From Liolophura sinensis (Eukaryota > Mollusca > Polyplacophora > Chitonida > Chitonidae): a stretch of DNA of 64,000 bases. A model generated the notes under the pieces. The model searched no databases and was not told the origin of the DNA. It worked only from the letters and a program-made list of their open reading frames with translations. Where the stretch lies: NCBI RefSeq assembly GCF_032854445.1, contig NC_088295.1, forward strand, positions 10,279,385 to 10,343,384, written 5' to 3'. Positions 55,215 through 64,000 of the stretch are shown piece by piece; position 1 is the first letter of the stretch, and each line of letters opens with the position of its first letter. The position numbers and the translations under genes are program-made.

Positions 55215-57872
55215 TGTGGTGTTTCCTCAGCATTGTACAGCGGCTATTTCATCTTTTTATGTCTTGTGGTAGCCTCCCTATGGTGTTTCCTCAGCATTGT
55301 ACAGCGGCTATTTCATCTTTTTATGTCTTGTGGTAGCCTCCCTATGGTGTTTCCTCAGCATTGTATAGCAGCTAGTTCATCTTTATTTGTCTTGTGGTAG
55401 CCTCCCTATGGTGTTTCCTCAGCATTGTACAGCGGCTATTTCATCTTTTTATGTCTTGTGGTAGCCTCCCTATGGTGTTTCCTCAGCATTGTATAGCAGC
55501 TAGTTCATCTTTATTTGTCTTGTGGTAGCCTCCCTATGGTGTTTCCTCAGCATTGTACAGCGGCTATTTCATCTTTTTATGTCTTGTGGTAGGCTCCCTA
55601 TGGTGTTTCCTCAGCATTGTATAGCAGCTAGTTCATCTTTATTTGTCTTGTGGTAGCCTCCCTATGGTGTTTCCTCAGCATTGTACAGCAATTTCTCTTT
55701 TTTTTCTTATGGTAGCCTCCCTATGGTGTTTCCTCAACATTGTACAGCGGCTAGTTCATCTTTATATGTCTTGTGGTAGCCTCCCTATGGTGTTTCCTCA
55801 GCATCTTATAGCAGCTAGTTCATCTTTATATGTCTTGTGGTAGCCCCCCTATGGTGTTTCCTCAGCATTGTACAGCGGCTATTTCATCTTTTCATGTCTT
55901 GTGGTAGCCTCCCTATGGTGTTTCCTCAGCATTGTATAGCAGCTAGTTCATCTTTATTTGTCTTGTGGTAGCCTCCCTATGGTGTTTCCTCAGCATTGTA
56001 CAGCAGTTCATCTTTTTTTTTCTTATGGTAGCCTCCCTATGGTGTTTCCTCAACATTGTACAGTGGCTAGGTCATCTTTATATGTCTTGTGGTAGCCTCC
56101 CTATGGTGTTTCCTCAGCATCTTATAGCAGCTAGTTCATCTTTATTTGTCTTGTGGTAGCCTCCCTATGGTGTTTCCTCAGCATTGTACAGCAATTCATT
56201 TTTATTTGTCTTATGGTGGCCTCCCTATGGAGTTTCCTCAACAATATACAGCGGCTAGTTCCTCCTTATTCTTCTTGTGGTAGCCTGCCTATGATGTTTC
56301 CTCAGCATTGTACAGCAATTCATCTTTATTTGTCTTGTGGTAGCCTCCCTATGCTGTTTACTCAGCATTGTATAGCAGCTAGTTCACCTTTTTTTTTGTC
56401 TTATGGTAGCCTCCCTCTGGTGTTTTCTCAGCATTATACAGCGGCTAGTTTCTCTTTATTTTTCTTATGGTAGCCTCCCTATGGTGTTTCCTCAGTATTG
56501 TACAGCGGCTAGTTCATCTTTATATGTCTTATGGTAGCCTCCCTATGGTGTTTCCTCAGCATTGTACAGCGGCTATTTCATCTTTTTATGTCTTGTGGTA
56601 GCCTCCCTATGGTGTTTCCTCAGCATTGTACAGCGGCTATTTCATCTTTTTATGTCTTGTGGTAGCCTCCCTATGGTGTTTCCTCAGCATTGTATAGCAG
56701 CTAGTTCATCTTTATTTGTCTTGTGGTAGCCTCCCTATGGTGTTTCCTCAGCATTGTACAGCGGCTATTTCATCTTTTTATGTCTTGTGGTAGCCTCCCT
56801 ATGGTGTTTCCTCAGCATTGTATAGCAGCTAGTTCATCTTTATTTGTCTTGTGGTAGCCTCCCTATGGTGTTTCCTCAGCATTGTACAGCGGCTATTTCA
56901 TCTTTTTATGTCTTGTGGTAGGCTCCCTATGGTGTTTCCTCAGCATTGTATAGCAGCTAGTTCATCTTTATTTGTCTTGTGGTAGCCTCCCTATGGTGTT
57001 TCCTCAGCATTGTACAGCAATTTCTCTTTTTTTTCTTATGGTAGCCTCCCTATGGTGTTTCCTCAACATTGTACAGCGGCTAGTTCATCTTTATATGTCT
57101 TGTGGTAGCCTCCCTATGGTGTTTCCTCAGCATCTTATAGCAGCTAGTTCATCTTTATATGTCTTGTGGTAGCCCCCCTATGGTGTTTCCTCAGCATTGT
57201 ACAGCGGCTATTTCATCTTTTCATGTCTTGTGGTAGCCTCCCTATGGTGTTTCCTCAGCATTGTATAGCAGCTAGTTCATCTTTATTTGTCTTGTGGTAG
57301 CCTCCCTATGGTGTTTCCTCAGCATTGTACAGCAGTTCATCTTTTTTTTTCTTATGGTAGCCTCCCTATGGTGTTTCCTCAACATTGTACAGTGGCTAGG
57401 TCATCTTTATATGTCTTGTGGTAGCCTCCCTATGGTGTTTCCTCAGCATCTTATAGCAGCTAGTTCATCTTTATTTGTCTTGTGGTAGCCTCCCTATGGT
57501 GTTTCCTCAGCATTGTACAGCAATTCATTTTTATTTGTCTTATGGTGGCCTCCCTATGGAGTTTCCTCAACAATATACAGCGGCTAGTTCCTCCTTATTC
57601 TTCTTGTGGTAGCCTGCCTATGATGTTTCCTCAGCATTGTACAGCAATTCATCTTTATTTGTCTTGTGGTAGCCTCCCTATGCTGTTTACTCAGCATTGT
57701 ATAGCAGCTAGTTCACCTTTTTTTTTGTCTTATGGTAGCCTCCCTCTGGTGTTTTCTCAGCATTATACAGCGGCTAGTTTCTCTTTATTTTTCTTATGGT
57801 AGCCTCCCTATGGTGTTTCCTCAGTATTGTACAGCGGCTAGTTCATCTTTATATGTCTTATGGTAGCCTCCC
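55215..57872. repeat. 1,329-bp higher-order tandem duplication inside the minisatellite
   Basis: Rare variants recur at the same 1,329-bp offset: GGTAGGCTCC at about 55590 and 56919, GTCTTGTGGTAGCCCCCC at about 55838 and 57167, and GTAGCCTGCCTATGATG at about 56280 and 57609. The copies span about 55215-56543 and 56544-57872 and look almost identical. Confidence 0.85.
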
Positions 57873-58587
57873 TATGTTGTTTCCTCAGCATCTTATAGCA
57901 GCTAGTTCATCTTTATTTGTCTTGTGGTAGCCTCCCTATGGTGTTTCCTCAGCATTGTACAGCAGTTAGTTCATCTTTATTTGTCTTATGGTAGCCTCCC
58001 TATGGTGTTTCCTCAACAATATACAGCGGCTAGTTCCTCTTTATTTTCTTATGGTAGCCTCCCTATGGTGTTTCCTCAGTATCTTATAGCAGCTAGTTCA
58101 TCTTTATATGTCTTGTGGTAGCCTCCCTATGGCGTTTCCTCAGCATCTTATAGCAGCTAGTTCATCTTTATTTGTCTTGTGGTAGCCTCCCTATGGTGTT
58201 TCCTCAGCATTGTACAGCAATTCATCTTTATTTGTCTTATGGTGGCCTCCCTATGGTGTTTCCTCAACAATATACAGCGGCTAGTTCCTCCTTATTCTTC
58301 TTGTGGTAGCCTCCCTATGGTGTTTCCTCAGCATTGTACAGCAGTTAGTTCATCTTTATTTGTCTTGTGGTAGCCTCCTTATGGTGTTTCCTCAGCATTG
58401 TATAGAAGCTAGTTCATCTTGATTTGTCTTGTGGTAGCCTCCCTATGGTGTTTCCTCAGCATTGTATAGCAGTTAGTTCATCTTTATTTGTCTTGTGATA
58501 GCCTCCCTATGGTGTTTCCTCAGCATTGTAGAACAGTTAGTTCATTTTTATTTATCTTGTGGTAGCCTCCCTATGGCGTTTCCTCAC

Positions 58588-61500
58588 ATGACACCAAAGG
58601 CTCCAAAAACATGACGTCCTCCCCAGATAGAGCTGAGAACACACCAAAGGCTCTACTTCAATTATACCCTGGGAACAACACATTCCTCTCCTGTGAGAGC
58701 GATGCACAGTCAAGGCATTTCAATGTTAATTGAACAACTGATTTCACCTAAATGTCTGGCGTGTAAAAATGTGCTTTTACAAGCATGTAAATGGCTTAAA
58801 ATGAACATTTTGATGCCAAGACTTAAGCTTTTTTTTAAATAGTAAATGAATCAAACTGCACAGTAAAGAACGTTTCAGTGGCTCTATATAGTGGATGAAT
58901 AAAGTAAAATGTGGGTCTAGAAAAATGCTAAAACTCTATTGAAATTGCAGTAATTATACCAGATTTTCTGGGTTTAATCACCACCTGTGTGTTCCTGATT
59001 TCGTCAATTTCACTACATTTTTGTGATGGATACCATCTTGTTTTCTCCACCTGCTGCGAAGAGCAGTGCAACTATTTTACCTCGTCCATGTAAATGGACT
59101 CCTGTGATATTTAAAAATGCTCACCTTAATCATAATCACTGACTGTTGGAATTTGAAAATACGTAGTATCGGTGGCACACTAAATGAATAAAGTAAACCA
59201 AAAAAGAAAAGTTCACATAGAAGAGGCGTTATCATCTGCCTGTGCTCAGCACGTTATATGTACAATATATGTGTAGAGATTGAGTACATCTACATGACCG
59301 CTCCTTTGGCACCGACACTTCGAGGGATATATGGGTAAAGGGACTGAACTCTGTCAAGCATTTTAAAATCAATGCTGTAGTAGGGCGCTGAGCTGACCTT
59401 GACCGAGATGTGAATCACAGCAGACATCAAAGCGGATCTCACCTGCCGTACTCAGGTGTGTCGTCTCAACTGATCACAGGTAGGCTGAACATGCCGTCTA
59501 TCGGGTTGAAGCTTTTTTCTTGATATCGCAAAAGTTAATTCAGGTAGGTATTTTGATTGCTTGGAATTTCCCTAACTTTGTGCCAATGAATGTGTTGTCG
59601 TTGATTTGTTTTTGACCAGCTGTAAAGTGTAGGCCTAAAGCTGATGAAGTGTGTAGTGTACACCGGTGTGGTGAGGCCACGGAATCGGTTCCCTGTCACG
59701 CCACTCTGATTTCTGTCGCTGTATAATATCCTGTCATTTATTCAACAGAAGTGTTCACCGTGTCTTGCTGTCAGTATTATTCATGGTATGTTGGCCCAGG
59801 TTTATAATTATATAAGCTTACACCGTGGAAGGCTTCAGTTGTGGCTATAGTAGTAAAACACCCCTGAGGGTGAGCTGTACACTGTATAAACTTGTAAGCA
59901 GGTGTCTTGATGATCTGATGTACTTCTGTCATAGACATATTGAAAATTAAGTTTTCTGTGGGCTGTGGTGGCGCCATCAATCGCCGTCCTCGATCAGCTT
60001 GTCTGATACAAAGGAGTGTATGGTAACACTTGATTCCTTGTTTCCCTTCAGACTGTTTTGGAAAAATGTTGCAGGCAGAAGAATAATTTTCATTTTACAT
60101 TATCGTTATTTTATGATTTCACTTTATGTGAGAGTTTTTGACAAGATTGAATTGAAATAATGAATGATGACGTACAGGATTGATGTACAGACTGCCAGAC
60201 GACGAGACACAAATGATGAATTATCATGTCTGATGTTAGAAACTGGATTTTGAGCATTCTGGTGTTGATATGCATCTTTTACAGCCGTGCGACAGTGTGG
60301 TGGAAAGATTTAAGAAGCAGCATTTAATTCATGGAAGAATTAAGCAGCATGGAAGCATTTAACATGCAGAGGTGAAGCATGTTTAGGTTTGAGGAGATAG
60401 GCATATCTGATATACTCCATGTGGTCATACATATGTACCTAATATATTGTAGGCCCATCCCAGCTGACAGTCGACTAAATATAATTACATACTAAATGCT
60501 TTAAAAAGAAATTAAATAAAATGATACCGTAACTCATGGGCACTTAAAAATCTGACTGTCATAATTTTACAAGTAAACTAACAGTACATTTTGAACCATC
60601 CTTAAATTTTTGTTTAGTTATTAAACTGATGGACCACACTTAGAGAGCAGTCTAAACTTTGCAGCATACCTCATCCTGTTAGGAAGTGAAGGGGATGTGT
60701 GTAGAATGTTTTTTCATTAACATTAAGAAAACACAGAAATTAACACTGAGAAAATTTTTTTGAAAAATGCTATGCAAGTCCCAATAAATAGAGGATAATG
60801 CACGCTGACAGTTGAATAACATAAGAACTAGTGTTGTTCAAGTTGGAGGTGTAAATGATAATGGTTTGTTACTTTGCTCTATGTGTACTCCATTAGTAAT
60901 CCGCTTTCAACTGAACAGGTATATTAAGGAACATACCTGTAGCAGCACATCGGCACCAGAGATATATTAACATATATATTATAAGCAAAATAAGTGGTGT
61001 GTCAAAAAAATTAGATTTTTAAGGAAATCAACAAGTCCGTCTTTGATATTCATTAATATAGTTTTCATTTTAAAAAGTATTTTTTACCAGCCAAGCATAT
61101 ATTTGCAGGCTCTCAAGAAAGAGACCACAGAACAAGAAACTTGACATTTTCTGGATTTTTAAAGTTTGGTTTACATGGCCTTTGCTTGATTTTGACTGTT
61201 TGTACTGAGTACGTGTACATGCAGCTGTATATAGTGGTTTTGTCTGTGAAATATCCTGTTAACATATTAACCACATTTTCATTGCGGCCTAAAATTAGTA
61301 ATCATTTCGCTAAAGCTACATGTATGTGAGCCAAATCATTTTCTACCATATTAGGTTTGAATCTCAATACACATGTATGTATATTTGTATATACTTCTTC
61401 CTTCCTCTCTACTACCAGTTTTGACTGATCCTTAATGCTATACTAGCTTACCCAGAGTCTACCCAGGTATCCCCAGGGGTGAGATATGACCTGAGGAATT

Positions 61501-64000
61501 TAGTGAATTGCCTGAAAAATGTTAACCCAGTGCAAGAGGTTTTCAGTCTAGACATGCTTGACTGACTTCAAATGGTGTCTGAAGTTCATGTCAAATAGTA
61601 GACACACTGTGAAGATCTAGCCCAGTGAGGTTTTATAATGACTGGCATTATGGCTTCACAGCAGTCTAGCATTTCATGTGCGGGTACATTAAAGCCAGGT
61701 TCAGAAATAGCTATATGTAGAAATGAGTATGAACCAGAGTTGGCTTGGATCACTATGATCCACAAGTCTACACTCACCTGTGGCACTAGGTAATGCTGCA
61801 CCAGTATCAGCAGTTGTAGGTGATTACAGGTGAATCATTATTTCACCTGGGTGTGAAGGAATGGGGAGACTTTACACCTGAGTGAGATAATATCAAATGA
61901 ATTACCCGGCTTACTGAATGATAAGGAAGTATATCCCACGGGCATTACATACTTATCTTTTTCTTCCAGGTTTTGTTCTATAGATGTTGTGGGATAATCT
62001 TAAAATAGGTGATGTGTACAAGTGTGTCTGTTTGCCCATTTTTTCCGTTCATTGATGTTTTGTAACATCTGTGTGTTCGTTCCTCCGACTATTCTGATCT
62101 GTAGGCTGTTATCAAATCAGCATAGTACATGTAGCTACTTGTAATAAACAGCTTACAAATAGTAATAGGTCATTGTAATAGTATACTGTATTTTTTCTCC
62201 TAATTCCCAAAATTTGTCTGTAGGTTTGTCTGCTATTCCATGTCCCTATGTTCTATTCCAAGCTATCATCAAATTAAAATGAAAAGTACACTACCATAGT
62301 TTTGAAACTGCTGCCTCTCAAATCATTCTGTGAAAAGGCTTGGGGCTCAGTTTTCTTTCTTTTATTGCATAATTACATGACTGCTTTTATAACAACTTGG
62401 TAAAAATAAGCGTTCCAAATTATTAATTTACAGAATTTCCCATTAGCAACATCATTCATTATTTTGGAGTACATCTACTTTGATATACATGTAATTTAGT
62501 CATTTAATTTAAAAATGTTTATTTATATTGTGACCTGATTAGTGATATGACATACAGGTACACTGCAAGTACCTATGTCTGGTACATGTACATGTAAATG
62601 TGTCCATAACCTTTCTCACCTGCACACTCACACCTGTGGTACGTTGCTTTATTCAGGATTTACTGATCCGCTATGTACATTGTGTGGCATACCTGTAGTA
62701 CTGTATAGGTGTGTTGAGTCAACAGCATTTCACACCTGTACCCTAATGTTATGCACCCCACCTCTCCCCACCTACCTCTAGAGGCTCACGTGCATACATA
62801 CCATAGCTCATTTCCTTTCTGTGTCACAAGCATAAACAGCACTCGGCTAAAGATGTTATACAAATATCCTGTATAATTGACAGAGTGTGGTCAAAGGTAC
62901 ATATGTATAGAATTCCACTTTGGACTGCTGCTAAATCCTGACACAATTACACATGCATGTTCACCGGAAACAGAAATGGATAACAAACTAATACTGAGTA
63001 TAAGCTGACCATGTTCTGTCAATAGTGTTTACTCAGACACAATCTTACCACAGTGTATTTATGCCTGTTTTTCTGAAAGCTTGGTGTCAGTATTTTGGAC
63101 TTTTCACTCAGCTCTTTTTAAAGCCATCCAGAAGGTTTCACTTGTTAGGCCATGTGTTCAAACCTAGCTTTTGCCACATCATTCAGATTTTAATTGGAGG
63201 GTGATCAGGTAATGGGCAATGTGCTATGTTCTCAAGGTTCTGTCTCGTTTTCTCCAACCTTAATTCTGTATGTATTTGTATTTTTGACATTACTTTGCGT
63301 AAGATGTTCAGCACCAGCAAGATTAAGCAAATATAGCCTAAATGGCCTCTAACTTTCACATATTTTCTGATTCTGCAAATTCAGCTGATTTTAGAAAGGT
63401 GCTTTGAAGTTTGCTTTGAACATGGGATGATATTCTACTGGAAAACTTTCAGCAATAGAAATAAGATTTGTGACATTTTTTTGCATTTTTGGAGGTGAAA
63501 GGTCATTTAGGGTATACCTTTTTGAGCTGCACAGGTGCCTATATGTGCAATCCCTGTATGTGTGAGCAATGAATATTTATGTTTTTGCCCCCCTTTCTGT
63601 TGTAAGATTTTATTTTTCAATTAGGCAATGAATTGGCACAATGAAATTTTAATATAAATGACAACATTATTTTTGTTTTTTATATTCATAATACGGAATA
63701 CATGAAAAGTGAAAGAAGCACTCATTTAAATCATGGGATTCCTAATACATGTACCATCTGAGTGTGTCATACCAGTAGGATTTATATGTGAAACTGATTT
63801 GTGCAGTAACCTAATGATATCTACATAATGAAAGATTTACATGGGCACTTTCTGCCGCTGTAGGACTTACATCATGGGATATATTAGCATTCTACATGAG
63901 CTGTATATGTAGTGAAACTATTTGATGTCTCAAAATGTATGTTCATGTACTTCATGTTTTCTCTAATAATGTATATTTCTAAAACCAATACTTTGTCATA
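58588..64000. other. Downstream region, no supported gene
   Basis: AT-rich DNA with no exon that I can support on either strand. A GC-richer patch at 59380-59480 ends in CTGATCACAG|GTAGGC and could be a non-coding first exon of a gene further right, but this is a guess. Confidence 0.45.

Larger units (their letters stand above)
51118..58587. repeat. 7.5-kb minisatellite, about 115-125 units of 60-64 bp
   Basis: The standard 64-bp unit is CAGCATTGTACAGCGGCTAG, TTCATCTTTATTTGTCTTGT, GGTAGCCTCCCTATGGTGTT, TCCT. A 60-bp variant lacks the GCTA block (CAGCAATTCATC). Other variants carry CATCTTATAG, CATTATACACC or CAACAATATAC in place of CATTGTACAG. All units point the same way. The array starts about 3.3 kb after the P4HA stop. 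Many reading frames of 64-147 residues run through it; they follow from unit length (three 64-bp units are 192 bp) and are not genes. Confidence 0.95.

Noticed and set aside
51144..58373. Dozens of open frames of 64-147 residues with repeated VASLWCFLS- and GSLPMVFPQH-type sequence
   Set aside because: They arise because three 64-bp units make 192 bp and the 60-bp variant keeps the frame. All three frames show the same effect, and starts and stops are fixed positions in the repeat unit.
60293..60371. Open stretch after TTTTACAG on the plus strand with a short basic peptide
   Set aside because: It overlaps an internally repeated sequence (GAAGCAGCATTTAATTCATG and similar), has no recognisable family and no partner exon.
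1..64000. CRISPR arrays, bacterial operons, viral genes
   Set aside because: The tandem arrays lack alternating repeats and unique spacers, all recognised genes are intron-bearing animal genes, and no viral or reverse-transcriptase coding sequence was seen.

Overview
The window reads as AT-rich nuclear DNA of an invertebrate animal, most likely a mollusc or another lophotrochozoan. The reasons are many small exons with GT-AG introns, protein families typical of animals, and several dispersed tRNA-derived SINE families of the kind common in mollusc genomes. The clade is an inference; no species is claimed.

Layout. (1) 56-2384, plus strand: the last exons of a gene I do not recognise, with a charged coiled-coil-like C-terminus. 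(2) 2385-7433: intergenic DNA with a palindromic minisatellite split by a 237-bp MITE, plus SINEs. (3) 20439 down to 7649, minus strand: a complete neutral ceramidase gene (ASAH2 family), 19 coding exons joining without a frame break into 714 residues. (4) 20440-21265: a short spacer that must serve two divergent genes. (5) 21266-47801, plus strand: a prolyl 4-hydroxylase alpha-subunit gene (P4HA family), with 13 exon positions in the mature mRNA. (6) 47802-51117: its 3' flank. (7) 51118-58587: a 7.5-kb minisatellite of 60-64-bp units with higher-order duplications. (8) 58588-64000: no supported gene.

The most interesting object is the P4HA gene. Three of its exon positions are present as tandem homologous pairs: 4a/4b in the peptide-substrate-binding domain, 8a/8b at the position of the known mutually exclusive exons of vertebrate P4HA1, and 11a/11b in the catalytic domain just after the iron-binding HxD motif. 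For the first two pairs, exon length and phase mean that using both copies or neither gives an early stop, so exactly one copy must be chosen. Up to eight isoforms are possible, differing in substrate-binding and catalytic surfaces. Exon 3 of the same gene carries three reading-frame breaks inside an otherwise conserved coding sequence; assembly error is the likeliest cause, and true gene damage is the alternative.

The two complete genes encode secretory-pathway enzymes: ceramide hydrolysis outside the cell or at its surface, and proline hydroxylation of collagen-like proteins in the ER. Nothing in the sequence shows that they act together. The window is rich in tandem repeats (six minisatellite families plus one degenerate repeat), several of them inside introns.
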